A stretch of 64,000 nucleotides of DNA from Nannocystis pusilla (GCF_026626665.1 NZ_JAPNKE010000002.1:7417168-7481167); one strand, 5' to 3'. Positions 8,634 through 18,430 are shown, counted from the first letter of the stretch. Notes: a model not told the origin generated them from the letters alone. Made by a program: numbers and translations.

Positions 8634-11600
8634 ATGGAAGACGGCACCCCGCCCGTTCGGGACGACCTGACGATCTGCGAGCAGCCGCCGACCCGCGGCG
8701 GCGACCGCCACGACGCCACGCCGGTGCAGATCGGCCGCTACCTGGTCACGCGCAAGCTGGGCCAGGGCGGCATGGCGATCGTCTACGCCGCCTACGACCC
8801 GCAGCTCGACCGCCGCGTCGCCATCAAGCTGCTGCGCAGCGGGATCAAGGGCCGCAGCCTCAGCGTCGGCCAGGCCCGCCTGCAGCGCGAGGCCCAGACC
8901 CTGGCCCGCCTGTCGCACCCCAACGTGGTCCAGGTCTACGAGGTCGGCCGCTACGGCGACGACGTGTTCATCGCCATGGAGCTGGTCCCCGGCAAGACCC
9001 TTCGGACATGGCTCAAGAGCCAGGCTCCGACGTGGCGCCAGGTCGTCCGCGTGTTCCGCCAGGCCGGCGAGGGCCTGGCCGCCGCGCACGCCTACGGCAT
9101 CGTCCACCGCGACTTCAAGCCGGAGAACGTGCTCGTCGGCGAGGACGACCGCGTGCGCGTGGTCGACTTCGGCCTCGCGCGCCTCGAGGAGCCGGACGCC
9201 GAGGCCCAGGAGCACCCCTCGCTCGGCGACCTCGGCGTGACCGAGTCGCCGCTCACGCGCGCGGGCGTGCTGGTCGGCACGCCCGCGTACATGGCCCCCG
9301 AGCAGTTCCTGCGCATGGCGCTGACCACCCGCACCGACCAGTTCAGCTTCTGCATCGCCCTCTACGAGGCGCTGTACGGCGCGCGCCCGTTCGACGGCAA
9401 CACGGTCGAGACGATCCGCGAGAACGTCCTGCTCGGCCGCGTGCGCGAGCCGCCGCGCAACCCCGTGCCGGCGTGGGTGCGGCGGGTCGTCGCCCGCGGC
9501 CTGCAGGTCTCGGCCGACGACCGCTTCCCCGACATGCGCGCGCTGCTCGACGCGCTCGGCCGCGACCCCGCGGTCCCGCGCCGGCGCTGGGCGATCGCCG
9601 GCGGCGTGGCGCTCGCCCTGTTCGGCCTCGTCGGCCTCTACACCCGCCTGCTGGCGCAGCAGGCGGCCCGCTGCACCGGCGCCGAGGCCAACCTGGCGGG
9701 GATCTGGGACGCGCCGCGCCAGCAGCAGATCGAGCAGGCGCTGCTGGCCACCGGGGCCGCGTTCGCGCCGGCCACGTGGGCGACGGTCAAGCGCCGCCTC
9801 GACGCCTACGGCGGCCAGTGGGTCCGGCGCACCGAGGCCGCGTGCGTCGCCACCCACGTGCGCGGCGAGACCTCGGCGGAGCGGCTCGACCAGCGCCACG
9901 CCTGCCTCAACAGCCGCCTCGTCGAGCTGCGCGCGCTGTCGGAGGTGCTCGCGCGCGCCGGCCCGACCACCGTCGAGCAGGCCAGCGCCGCCGTCGACGC
10001 CCTGCCGCCGCTCGCCCCGTGCGACGACGACCGCTACCTCGACGCCCGCGTCAAGCCGCCGACCTCGCCCAACCTCGCGCTGATGGTCGCCGCGGTGCGC
10101 GAGCAGCTGGCCCACGGCAAGGCGTTGCTCGACGCCGGCGACGTCGCCGGCAGCGAGCGCACCACCGGCGCCGCCGCCCGCGCCGCCGAGGGCCTCGACT
10201 ACCCGCCGCTGTGGGCCGAGGCCCAGCACCGCCGCGGCGTCGTCCGCCGCGAGCAGGCCGACTTCCGCGGCGCCATGACCGACCTGACCGAGGCCTTTCA
10301 CCTGGCCAGCGAGCTCGGTCAGGACGACCTGGTCTTTCAGGCAGGTCTCGACCTGGCCGCCACCGCCCTCACCGGCGACTTCGCCGACGCCGCCCAGTGG
10401 GCCCGCCACGCCGAGGACGCGCTGCGCCGGACCGGCAGCGACCCCGCGCGCGAGGTCCGACTGATGCAGGTGCGCGCCAAGCTCCGCACCGCCGAGGGCC
10501 ACGCCGACCTCGCCGAGCGCCTCCTCGGCGACGCCATCGCCCTCGTCGAGCGCATCGACGACCCCGAGCACGCCGAGCTCGCCTCCCTCGAGCTCGAGCT
10601 CGGCCACTGCCTCTACCGCCTCGGCCGCCACGACGACGCCCTCGCCCACCTCGGCCGCGCCCGCGAGCTGCTCGCCGACCTCGTCGGCACCAGCCACCCG
10701 CGCTACGCCGCCGCCCTCAACGTCCGCGCCGCCGTCCTCGTCAGCCTGACCCAGAACGAGGCCGCCCACGCCCTCTACGAGGAGGTCCTGGCGATCTACC
10801 AGCGCGCCTACGGCGAGCACCACCCGCTGGTCGCGCGCACCCTCAACAACATCGGCTACGTGCTCCTCGCCGAGCACCGCGTCGACGAGGCCGCCCAGCG
10901 GTTCGACCGCGCCTTCGAGATCCTGGGGCACGTCCACGGCGACGACCACCCGCAGCTGGTGATCGCGCTGACCAACCTCGCCAACGTCGCCACCGAGCGC
11001 GGCGACCACGAGACCGCGATCGCCCGCTACCTGCGCGCCAAGTCGATCGGCGAGCGCCGCCTCGGCCCCGACCACCCCGACCTCGCCGCCGTGCTCAGCA
11101 ACCTGGGCTCGCTCTACGTGCGCCAGGGCCGGCTCGCCGAGGCGGAGCCGCTGCTGCAGCGCGCCATCGCCAACACCGAGCGCAACCGCGGCGACGACGA
11201 GATCTTGCGCGCCGAGGACCTGACGCGCCTGGGCGAGCTGCGGGCCCGCCAGGGCCGTCACCACGAGTCGCAGGCGCTGTATCAGCGGGCGCTGGCGCTG
11301 CTCGGCCGCTCGCTGCCGCCCGACCACCCGTTCCTGGCCCTCCCGCTGCTCGGTAGCGGCACCGCCCAGCTCGCGCTCGGCGACCCGCTCGCGGCCCTGG
11401 TCCCGCTCGAGCGCGCGCTGCGAATGATGCTGCTCGACCCCGCGGCCCGCCCGAACGAGGTCGCCATGGCCCGCTTCACCCTGGCCCGCGCCCTCGGAGC
11501 CGCGCAGCAAGAGCCCGACCGCGCCCGCGAGCTCGCCCGCGCCGCCCGCGAGCTGTTCGCCGCCGACCCGCTCGAGGCGTCCCAGGTCGCCGCCGTCGAC

Positions 11601-11648
11601 GCCTGGCTGGCCGCCCAGGCCTGCCCCCACCGCCGCGGCGCCCCGTGA
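8634..11648 (+). CDS. Ser/Thr protein kinase with C-terminal TPR repeats
   Basis: Membrane-anchored signalling kinase, 1004 residues from the ATG at 8634 (in-frame ATG 8577 is possible). The kinase domain is complete: Gly loop LGQGGMA at about 43, catalytic Lys in VAIKLL at 65, HRDFKPEN at 158, DFGLA at 178, APEQF at about 221. A transmembrane segment (WAIAGGVALALFGLVGLY) lies at about 318-338. The extracytoplasmic or distal half is made of TPR units, among them ARTLNNIGYVLLAEHRVDEA, ALTNLANVATERGDHETAI and AAVLSNLGSLYVRQGRLAEA, about 42 residues apart. HRDF instead of HRDL is common in myxobacterial kinases. It stands alone; no phosphatase or regulator is adjacent. Confidence 0.95.
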   Translation: MEDGTPPVRDDLTICEQPPTRGGDRHDATPVQIGRYLVTRKLGQGGMAIVYAAYDPQLDRRVAIKLLRSGIKGRSLSVGQARLQREAQTLARLSHPNVVQVYEVGRYGDDVFIAMELVPGKTLRTWLKSQAPTWRQVVRVFRQAGEGLAAAHAYGIVHRDFKPENVLVGEDDRVRVVDFGLARLEEPDAEAQEHPSLGDLGVTESPLTRAGVLVGTPAYMAPEQFLRMALTTRTDQFSFCIALYEALYGARPFDGNTVETIRENVLLGRVREPPRNPVPAWVRRVVARGLQVSADDRFPDMRALLDALGRDPAVPRRRWAIAGGVALALFGLVGLYTRLLAQQAARCTGAEANLAGIWDAPRQQQIEQALLATGAAFAPATWATVKRRLDAYGGQWVRRTEAACVATHVRGETSAERLDQRHACLNSRLVELRALSEVLARAGPTTVEQASAAVDALPPLAPCDDDRYLDARVKPPTSPNLALMVAAVREQLAHGKALLDAGDVAGSERTTGAAARAAEGLDYPPLWAEAQHRRGVVRREQADFRGAMTDLTEAFHLASELGQDDLVFQAGLDLAATALTGDFADAAQWARHAEDALRRTGSDPAREVRLMQVRAKLRTAEGHADLAERLLGDAIALVERIDDPEHAELASLELELGHCLYRLGRHDDALAHLGRARELLADLVGTSHPRYAAALNVRAAVLVSLTQNEAAHALYEEVLAIYQRAYGEHHPLVARTLNNIGYVLLAEHRVDEAAQRFDRAFEILGHVHGDDHPQLVIALTNLANVATERGDHETAIARYLRAKSIGERRLGPDHPDLAAVLSNLGSLYVRQGRLAEAEPLLQRAIANTERNRGDDEILRAEDLTRLGELRARQGRHHESQALYQRALALLGRSLPPDHPFLALPLLGSGTAQLALGDPLAALVPLERALRMMLLDPAARPNEVAMARFTLARALGAAQQEPDRARELARAARELFAADPLEASQVAAVDAWLAAQACPHRRGAP

Positions 11649-11831
11649 CGACGAATCACCCTACTATGATCATAGGCCCCGATTCATAGCACCCACGACG
11701 ACCTCGCCACTCGCCACTAGTCGACGTCACGTCACCGAGCGCGCTCGCCGCCGCGCGCGATAGCGCACCGAGCCCCCATCGCCGCCAGCGCCTCGCGCCG
11801 CGCGTCCTCTGATAAAGATCGTCCGTCGCTC

Positions 11832-12800
11832 ATGCCGCGCTACCTCGTCACCGCCGATCCGGTCGCCAGCTTCCAGCCGCGCTTCGACACCACCCTGCGG
11901 CTCATGGCGGAGCTGCTGGCGCGCGGCGTCGAGGTCGACTACTGCGACCTGTTCACGACCGACATGTCTCTCGAGACAGACGCGTGGCTGACCGCCCTGC
12001 CGGTGCAGAAGGTGCTGTGGAGCGACCCGACGCGGCCGCCGTACGTCGGCCTCGGCGAGGTGCGGCCGGCCGCCGCGCTCGACTACGACGTCCTCGTCCA
12101 CCGCAAGGACCCGCCGGTCGACGCCCGCTACCGCGGCTGGGCCGAGCGGTTCGCCGCGCTCGACGGCCGCCTGCTGCAGCTCAACGAGCCGGCCGAGGTC
12201 CTGCGGCACTCCGAGCACCTGCTGCCGACGCGCTTCCCCGCGTACGCGATCCCCACCGCCCACTGCCGCGAATTCGCCGAGCTGCGCGAGACGGTGCGCA
12301 TGCAGCCGGTCGAGGCCGTGGTCAAGCCGATCGGCGAGTGCAGCGGGATCGGCATCGCCTTCTTCCGCCCCGACGCCCCCGAACCTGCCCTTTGGGACTG
12401 GTGGCAACAATACGGCGAGGCCGTCGTGCAGCCGTATCAGGACGCCGTCACCACCCGCGGCGACCTGCGGATCTTGACGATCGGCCGGCGGATCCTCGGC
12501 AGCGTCACCCGCCTCCCGCGCCCCGGCTCGCGGCTCGCCAACCTCCACCAGGGGGCCTCGTTCCACGCCTTCGACCCGACCCCGCGCCAGCTCGAAGCGG
12601 TCGCGGCCGTGACCGCCGACCTCGTGCCGCGCGGCCTCTACCTGCTCGGCCTCGACTTCATCGGCGACCTGCTGTCCGAGGTCAACTTCACCAGCCCGTC
12701 CGCGATGGTCCAGATCGGCGAGGTCATGCACAAGCGCCCCGAGGTCGAGCTCGTCGACGAGCTCGAGGCGCTCCGCCGCGGCTTCGTCGCCCGCGCCTGA
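11832..12800 (+). CDS. gshB: ATP-grasp ligase of glutathione synthetase type
   Basis: 322 residues. The layout follows prokaryotic glutathione synthetase: an N-terminal substrate domain with LNEPAEVLRHSEH (residues about 118-130), ATP-grasp VVKPIGECSGIGIAFF at about 163, RGDLRILTIGRRILGSVTRL at about 214, then GSRLANLHQGAS and LYLLGLDFIGDLLSEVNFTS with the metal-binding Asp/Glu/Asn set. It probably joins gamma-glutamylcysteine and glycine, but the usual Gly-rich loop (DGMGG) is replaced by GECSG, so a different amine substrate is possible. A small hairpin (TGTCTC-TC-GAGACA) lies inside the coding region near 11966. It stands alone; no gshA is seen nearby. Confidence 0.8.
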   Translation: MPRYLVTADPVASFQPRFDTTLRLMAELLARGVEVDYCDLFTTDMSLETDAWLTALPVQKVLWSDPTRPPYVGLGEVRPAAALDYDVLVHRKDPPVDARYRGWAERFAALDGRLLQLNEPAEVLRHSEHLLPTRFPAYAIPTAHCREFAELRETVRMQPVEAVVKPIGECSGIGIAFFRPDAPEPALWDWWQQYGEAVVQPYQDAVTTRGDLRILTIGRRILGSVTRLPRPGSRLANLHQGASFHAFDPTPRQLEAVAAVTADLVPRGLYLLGLDFIGDLLSEVNFTSPSAMVQIGEVMHKRPEVELVDELEALRRGFVARA

Positions 12801-12829
12801 GCCCGGCCGCCGAGGTCCGCCGGCCGCGA

Positions 12830-13210
12830 CGCCCGCGAGCGGCGACCCTCGCTCCACCGGAGCAGGTCGCTGCAACCGACCTCGCTCGCCGCTCGAGCCG
12901 CGGCACGTGGTTCCGCGCCGGAGCAGGTCGCTGCGGATCTGCCGCTCGATGGGCGCCTCGAATGTGTCGGCACCGTGACCCCTGCGCCGGAGCAGACCGC
13001 TGCCCAGAAGCCGGCCTCGATTCGGGCCGCGAAGGGCGGCAGATGACCCGCGCCGGAGCAGGTCGCTGCGACTCAGCCGGCCTCGATCGACGCCCCGAGC
13101 GTCGGCACTGGCCCTCTCGGACGGAGCAGCACTCTACAGCTCAGCCAGCCTCGCTCGACGCCGCGAGCGTGCGCCCGTGGCCTCGCTGTGAAAGAGCAGC
13201 TCGCTGCGGC
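12830..13210. repeat. Tandem repeats derived from the 3' end of the neighbouring ferritin-like gene
   Basis: About six degenerate units of 60-70 bp, each with a version of CCGGAGCAGGTCGCTGC followed by CAGCCGGCCTCGATC, a GCC(T/C)CGAGCGT block and GCACGTGGCC. The same blocks in the same order form the last 80 bp of the gene that ends at 13211 (encoding LLRRSEGHVPTLEALIETG). The array therefore looks like serial duplication of that gene's 3' end. Confidence 0.75.
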
Positions 13211-13654
13211 TCAGCCGGTCTCGATCAACGCCTCGAGCGTCGGCACGTGGCCCTCGCTGCGGCGGAGCAGGTCGCTGCGGATCATCGCCTTGACCCCGGG
13301 CGTCAGCGCCGGGTCGGCCAGCGCGCGCCGGTAGGCCTCGACCTGGCGCGCCTCGCCGTCGCGGAGCGCGTGGACCGTGGCGGCCAGCTCGTCGTCGCCG
13401 CGTACTGCGATGTCGGGCTCGCGGCCGGCGCTGGCGGCCGGTGCGGTCTCGCCGTGGCGCAGCAGCAACCCGCGGAGCACCTGGACCGAACGGCTGTGGT
13501 CGACGCAGATCTGCCGCAGTTGTGCGCCCACTGGCTGACCATCGAGCCGCTCCAGCGCACCGCGGTAGGTCTCGACCGCCGACAGTTCGGCCCGCAACAG
13601 ACTGGTCAACGTCTCCGGCGGGCCAACGCGCTCGAGGTTCGTCGATAACGCCAT
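13211..13654 (-). CDS. Ferritin-like DUF2383 family protein
   Basis: 147 residues forming a predicted four-helix bundle. Helix 1 carries LLRAELSAVETYRGALERL, helix 2 DHSRSVQVLRGLLLRHG, helix 3 ATVHALRDGEARQVEAYRRA and helix 4 MIRSDLLRRSEGHVPTLEAL. The E..Y and E..H spacing matches the PA2169/DUF2383 type of ferritin-like domains, whose function (a metal or stress role) is unproven. The start ATG at 13654 follows a weak ribosome-binding site. The most striking feature is the repeat array downstream, made of degenerate copies of this gene's 3' end. Confidence 0.8.
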   Translation of the reverse strand: MALSTNLERVGPPETLTSLLRAELSAVETYRGALERLDGQPVGAQLRQICVDHSRSVQVLRGLLLRHGETAPAASAGREPDIAVRGDDELAATVHALRDGEARQVEAYRRALADPALTPGVKAMIRSDLLRRSEGHVPTLEALIETG

Positions 13655-13758
13655 GGCGATGCATTAGCGCCCGCCGAAGGAATGTCAAGACCACCAGCAA
13701 GAACATTGATTGGCGGGCGCGACGGCCCCGAGCGACCGGTCGCGTCCGCCGGCTCCGA

Positions 13759-14451
13759 TCAGCCGTCGACGATCACGCCGAGCCTGGCACAGCGCGCGAC
13801 GTCGATGAAGACCAGCCCGTCGTCCTCGTCCGGGGCGGCCCCGGGCAGCACCGGCTGCTCACTCTCATCGGGCTGGGTCCCGCCCGGTTCGGTCGGCGTC
13901 CCGCCGGGTTCGGCCGTACCACCGCCGGGTTCGGTCGGCGTCCCGCCGGGCTCGGTCGGCGGCGTACCGGGCTTGCTGGGCTTCTTGCCCGGCTTTTTGC
14001 CCGGCTTCTTGCCCGGCTTGTGGCGCGTCGCGCAGAACATCGCGCCCTCGTCGGTGCAGTCGCTGCGACACGCGGCCACATCGTCCGCACCCCAGTCACA
14101 CGCGGCCAGGCAGACCTCGCCGGTCTGGAAGTCGCAGGCGAGGTCCTCGGCCAGTCCCTTGGCCGTGACGCAGAAGTCGAGCTCGACCTCGCGGGAATCG
14201 GTGGATCCGTCCCCGGAGCCCGTGCCGGGCTGTCCACCGGGCTGTTCACCGGGCTGCCCACCAGGCTGCCCACCAGGCTGCCCACCGGGCTGCGCTCCGG
14301 GCTGCCCACCAGGCTGCCCGGGCTTCTTGCCTGGCTTCTTGCCCGGCTTGTACGAGGACTCCTCGACCTGCGTGGTCAGCGGTTTCGCGGCGGCGACGAC
14401 CGGCAATGCGAGCGCGACCGCAGGGATCAACACGAGAAGATTACGCAACAT
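13759..14451 (-). CDS. Cys-rich secreted protein, paralogue 1 (KPG/GGQPG linker)
   Basis: 230 residues, unnamed family. The ATG at 14451 has a strong AGGAGAAAGGA upstream and gives a signal peptide, MLRNLLVLIPAVALALPVVA. Next come a KPGKKPG-type linker with collagen-like GGQPG repeats, the Cys core (DFCVTAKGL, LACDFQTGEVCLAACD, AACRSDCTDEGAMFCA), a second KPGKKPG/TEPGG linker, and an end FIDVARCARLGV that matches the other copies. It is the most diverged of four minus-strand paralogues in 13.7-20.3 kb. Eight cysteines are conserved, suggesting disulphides outside the cytoplasm. No known domain is recognised. Confidence 0.8.
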   Translation of the reverse strand: MLRNLLVLIPAVALALPVVAAAKPLTTQVEESSYKPGKKPGKKPGQPGGQPGAQPGGQPGGQPGGQPGEQPGGQPGTGSGDGSTDSREVELDFCVTAKGLAEDLACDFQTGEVCLAACDWGADDVAACRSDCTDEGAMFCATRHKPGKKPGKKPGKKPSKPGTPPTEPGGTPTEPGGGTAEPGGTPTEPGGTQPDESEQPVLPGAAPDEDDGLVFIDVARCARLGVIVDG

Positions 14452-15618
14452 GGGAGGGTTCCTTTCTCCTGTGAGGCGCCACGACAGGCCAATCCTGCCG
14501 CGCGTCGTGTGCAATCTTGGGTGTCCCGCGGGAGTATGCAATGACACCACGCGCCGAGAATCGTCATTGTCGCCCGGCATCCTGCCGAGCGCGCCGGCCG
14601 ACGACCGTGTGCGCGGGGGAAGACCGGCGGACGCACGGCAGCGAACGAGCGACCCGCGGCCGGCAGCTCCGCGTCGCAGCGGACCGATGAATCGAGCGTG
14701 CGACCGGCCCGCGGTCGGCAGCTCCGCGCACAGCGGACCGACGAATCGAGCGTGCGACCGGCCCTGCGATGAATCATTGCCCGGCGAAATCTTTGTGTTC
14801 AGAGCGAGCCAGGCAATGCGTCGCCTCCGGGCCGGCGAGCGGGCGCAATGCGACCGCCTCACCGGCGATCATCCCCGATTCGTCCGCCTCCGCAAAGCAG
14901 CACGCCCGGATTCCGGCGAGCCGGCGAGCAGGCGCCACGTCGTCCTTTCTATGGCCAGCACGCGCGACGCGACCGGCCCGCGAGCAGCCTGGAAGCACCT
15001 CGGGCCGACGAGCCGGCGAGCAGGCGCAATGCGTCCCCGTCCGCTCGGCGAGCCGGCGATGCCTCCGCTCTCGCAGCGAGCAGCGAGTCGCGCGAGGACG
15101 GCGAGCGAGCGAACCGGCGCGAGCACTCGTCGCCGTCGGTCGCGCCGGAGTCGCCCGCGCAGACCGTCGCGGCGCCTCGCAGCATTCGCCGTGGCAGGCC
15201 CGATCGCCGCGCCCACGCTCTTCGCTTGCGCACCCGGCCCAGCGCGTCATGACCTGGGTGGGCCGGTGTACGCCGCTTCGCGTCGATCCACGCTCCGTCC
15301 GCCGACACCGCAATTCCTCGATCGGGCACGCGCCGAACTCTCGGCGGCGCGTGCCTCGCCCGGCGGGGCGCTGAACGAGCGTCTCCGCCGCCTGCTCCCT
15401 GACGCACCCTCCCAGACGGCCAGAGAGACAGGCGGCGGAGACGACCTTTTCCTCGACGGCAGACCGATGGACACACCTCTATCGATGCAGAGGTCGGCCT
15501 GCCGCGGCCGGGGCGACCTTTCGCTCCCGACCCCTTCTCCGTGTGTCGCAGGTGATGGACCGTTCTCCGCCCGGCGCGGCGGCCCCGGTCGCAGCGGCTC
15601 CATCCACCGCGAGCTCGG
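14452..15618. other. Repeat-rich intergenic region between paralogues 1 and 2
   Basis: No convincing gene on either strand. 14655-14770 has two clean copies of a 54 bp unit (GGCAGCTCCGCG ... ATCGAGCGTGCGACCGG). 14830-15070 has about four scattered copies of GAGCCGGCGAGCAGGCGC. The rest is unremarkable GC-rich sequence. Confidence 0.6.
14650..14772. repeat. 54 bp direct repeat, two copies plus a partial
   Basis: Units beginning at about 14656 and 14711 share GGCAGCTCCGCG, CAGCGGACCGA and GAATCGAGCGTGCGACCGGCC with few differences. Non-coding, upstream of paralogue 1. Confidence 0.7.
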
Positions 15619-16110
15619 TCAGATCTCGTTGAGGTTGAGCTCGAGGCACGTCTGGGTGTCGACGAACAACGTCTCTTCCGGGTCGAAATCACCCGGGTCG
15701 AAGCCGCCATGGTCGAAGTCGTCGTCGTCGTCGTCGTCGTCGTGCCAGCCGCCCCCGCGGGTCTTCAGGTCGCTGGGGGCGCAGAACATCGCGCCCGCGC
15801 CGTCGCACTGGCTGCGACAGGTCTGCAGGGCCTCGCCGGCGACGTCGTCGCAGCTCGCGAGGCAGCTCGGGCCGGTCAGTGTGTCGCAGTCGTAGGCCCG
15901 GTCGTCCTGCCCGGTCTGGACGAAGATCTGGGTCTGGGTGCAGACCGCGAGCAGGAGGTCGTCGCCGAAGTCGCCGCAGTCACCTCCGCCCCAGCACCAC
16001 TCCGCCGGCTGGGCCGGGATCGAGAGCGGGCGCGCCATCGACGAGGTCGCCGCGATGAACGGCAGCGCGAACGCGAGGGCGGGGCAGAGCATCAGGATCT
16101 TGCGCAACAT
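15619..16110 (-). CDS. Cys-rich secreted protein, paralogue 2 (Asp-rich linker)
   Basis: 163 residues. ATG at 16110 with AAAGGAATCCCC upstream. Signal peptide MLRKILMLCPALAFALPFIA; then WCWGGGDCGDFGDD, the Cys core (AVCTQTQIFVQTG, YDCDTLTGPSCLASC, QTCRSQCDGAGAMFCAPSDL), a linker with eight consecutive Asp, and the C-terminus LFVDTQTCLELNLNEI. Paralogue 3 is closest, paralogue 4 next. The core and tail are held while the linker changes completely between copies. The Asp run could bind divalent cations such as calcium; this is inference. Function unknown. Confidence 0.85.
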   Translation of the reverse strand: MLRKILMLCPALAFALPFIAATSSMARPLSIPAQPAEWCWGGGDCGDFGDDLLLAVCTQTQIFVQTGQDDRAYDCDTLTGPSCLASCDDVAGEALQTCRSQCDGAGAMFCAPSDLKTRGGGWHDDDDDDDDFDHGGFDPGDFDPEETLFVDTQTCLELNLNEI

Positions 16111-16161
16111 GGGGATTCCTTTCGTCTTCTCTCGGAGCGCCGCGGGTCGTCCCCGCGACGC

Positions 16162-16505
16162 TTGGAATATTCAGTGAGCCCCGAGCCGACGCAACGCCGG
16201 ATTGTGGCGAATCGCATCGGCGAGCTCGCCTCCGACGGCCGTATAGCGGGCCCCGAACCGGCTCAGATCGGCAAATTCGCGGTTTTCCGCGGGCTGCGAG
16301 CCGATCCGGCGGCCGCGGCGATTACAGCGAATCGCCGCCCTCGCTCGCCGGAATTCGCCGCCGCCCGCCGCGCGAATGATTGTTCATAGCGCGCCCCGCC
16401 GCGACGACGAGCCCGCCGTCCCCCACGCGGCCGCGCAAGTGCATATCATCATTGACGTTGCGTCGCGGCCGCGGCGGCCCGACGGAGGAGTCCGCGCACC
16501 GACGC
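16162..16505. promoter_or_regulatory. Upstream block shared with paralogue 4 (copy A)
   Basis: GGAATATTCAG at 16164 and TATCATCATTGACG at 16444 recur at 20324 and 20606 with the same spacing of about 280 bp, followed in both by G(T/C)GGCGCGG-like sequence, CGGCGGCCC and TCCGCGCACC. The block lies just 5' of paralogue 2 (minus strand), so it probably holds the shared promoter or leader duplicated with the gene. Confidence 0.55.
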
Positions 16506-16798
16506 GCGAGCGAATGCTCGAGCCATCGCCGCACTATGTACATATGTCCATTCCTCCGCACACGTCGCAGCGAATGCGACTCGCAGCAGAGGCGGCAAGG
16601 CGGCGGGCCGACGAGCGTCAGAGCCCTCCGTGCGACCGCCCCGCACGCCCGGGCGGATCGGCCGCGAATCGCATGGCCTCAAGGACACGCCCATCACGGG
16701 TCACGCCACGAACCGCGGCGTCCGCCGCGACCGGCGCTCGCTCCGGCCCTAACGGCCCCGTCCTCGGCCATCCCCCGCAACGCGACCCCAAGCCGCGT

Positions 16799-17095
16799 CG
16801 AGCGCAGCGCCTCGCACGAGCAAGCCTTTTCCCGCATCGCAGAAGCCGGACCGCGCGGGCACCCGCGCCGAGCGCAGCGCCTGCACGAGCAAGCCTTCTC
16901 CCGGCGTCGCAGAAGCCGACCGCGCGGGCACCCCCGCCGAGCACAGCGCCTCCCTACGAGCAAGCCTTTTCCCCCGGAGTCGCTAAAGCCGACCGCGCTG
17001 TTACCCTCGCCGAGCGCAGCGCCTGCCCGAGCAGGCTCTTTCCCTCCGCATCGCGGATCCGTCTCTCCGCCGGGGCCCGCGCCGAGCGCAGGCCG
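16799..17095. repeat. Tandem array, about 70 bp period, four copies plus a partial
   Basis: Units begin at about 16801, 16871, 16940, 17012 and 17084 with GAGCGCAGCGCCT, followed by CACGAGCAAGCCTTTTCCC, a CATCGCAGAAGCCG block and ACCGCGCGGGCACCC. Confidence 0.75.
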
Positions 17096-17103
17096 ACCCA
17101 ATT

Positions 17104-17265
17104 CGAGGCGCCACCCGGCGAAGCAGGACCACTCGGGATCCTGCAGGCCGCGACCGGATTCGAGGTGCCATCCGGCGAAGCAGGACCACTCGGGATCCTG
17201 GGGGCCGCGACCGGATTCGAGGCGCCACCCCGCGAGGCAGGACCCACTCGGGATCCTCCGACCAT
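17104..17265. repeat. Tandem array, 57 bp period, three copies
   Basis: Units at about 17105, 17162 and 17219: GAGGCGCCACCCGGCGAAGC, AGGACCACTCGGGATCCT, then a GCCGCGACCGGATTC block. Very few differences between copies one and two. Confidence 0.8.
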
Positions 17266-17439
17266 GGATAATCCTCCTCGCCCCAGCGACGGGCCATGGT
17301 CCTCTCCACCGAGCGGATACGCGGAGCGCACCCTCCTCGCCGAAAGCGTCGCCGAGCGCCTCCGTGAATCGATGGTCTCGCCGCGGCGGAACCGACAAAG
17401 GATTCGCCGCGGCCGCAGAGCTGCGCCGACGCCGTCCGC

Positions 17440-17830
17440 GCCTCCGGCCCGACGAATCACCGCCGTCTCCATCGCCGGAGCCGGCCATGCCGCGAAGACA
17501 TTCGCAGCCGCCGCGATCAGCTGCGGCGACGCCGGCCGCGCCTCCGGCCCGACGGATCATCAGCGTCTCCATCGCCGGAGCCGGCCATGCCGCGAAGACA
17601 TTCGCAGCCGCCGCGATCAGCTGCGGCGACGCCGGCCGCGCCTCCGGCCCGACGGATCATCAGCGTCTTTATCGCCGGAGCCGGCCACGCCGCGAAGACA
17701 TCCGCCGCCGTGTCGATTCGAGCCCGCACCGACGCAGTCCGCGCCTCCGGCCCGACGAATCATCAGCGTCTTTATCGCCGGAGCCTGCCACGCCGCGGAG
17801 CATTCGCCGCCGCAGCGATTCGAGCTCGCC
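17440..17830. repeat. Tandem array, about 100 bp period, four copies
   Basis: CCTCCGGCCCGACGAATCAC-type starts lie at about 17441, 17541, 17641 and 17742. Each continues with CAGCGTC(T/C)(T/C)ATCGCCGGAGCC, a GCCATGCCGCGAAGACATTC block and GCGATCAGCTGCGGCGACGC. The second and third copies are nearly identical, so duplication was recent. Confidence 0.8.
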
Positions 17831-18269
17831 CCGACGCCTATGGCGCCCGCACAATGCAGGCTCGTCCCGCAGCGCCGTTTCACGCCTCGGAGCCGGCTGC
17901 GCCGCCCGATTGGCAGCACTCACGGCGCCTGGCAGAGGCACGCGCTCCAGCTCGCCTCGCGGCGATCGTCCCTTGCATGGCCGGGTCACCCCCTCATAGC
18001 AGGGAGGTGTCGGATGCAGGCCTTCCCGCGTCGACCCACGACCTCTCCGGCCCACACGCCGGCGAGCTCGCATCTGACACCTCGCATGCGGGAGCGGCGA
18101 ACCCCTCATGCGAATCGGCCCGCGTCGAACTCTCGGCGACGCGGGCCACGCCCGGCGGGGCGTCCACGAGCGTCTCCGCCGCCTGTTCCCCCTGACGCAC
18201 CCTCCCAGACGGCCAGGAGAGACAGGCGGCGGAGACGACCCTTCGATTCCGGCGACCCATCATTCTCTC

Positions 18270-18284
18270 TTTCTTTTAAAGAAA
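18270..18284. repeat. TTTCTTTTAAAGAAA palindrome
   Basis: AT-rich hairpin in an otherwise GC-rich stretch, about 150 bp 3' of paralogue 3. A related one (TTCTTCTAAAAGAA) lies about 100 bp 5' of the same gene. Confidence 0.5.
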
Positions 18285-18430
18285 CCTCCGATGGACGCGG
18301 AGGACGGCCGCCGCGGCCGGGCATCTCGCCTTGCGCCCCTTCTTCGCCGCTCGACGCCGCGATCGGTTGCGTCCCCCGGCCGGCGCGACCGCGCCAAACG
18401 CAGCAGGTCCGCTCGGGCCCCGGCGCGCGC

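Larger units (their letters stand above)
16506..18430. other. Repeat-filled intergenic region between paralogues 2 and 3
   Basis: About 1.9 kb without a credible gene; long open frames here run through tandem repeats on both strands and have no recognisable product. It contains three different arrays (periods of about 70, 57 and 100 bp) and, near its 3' end, a TTTCTTTTAAAGAAA palindrome. Confidence 0.6.
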
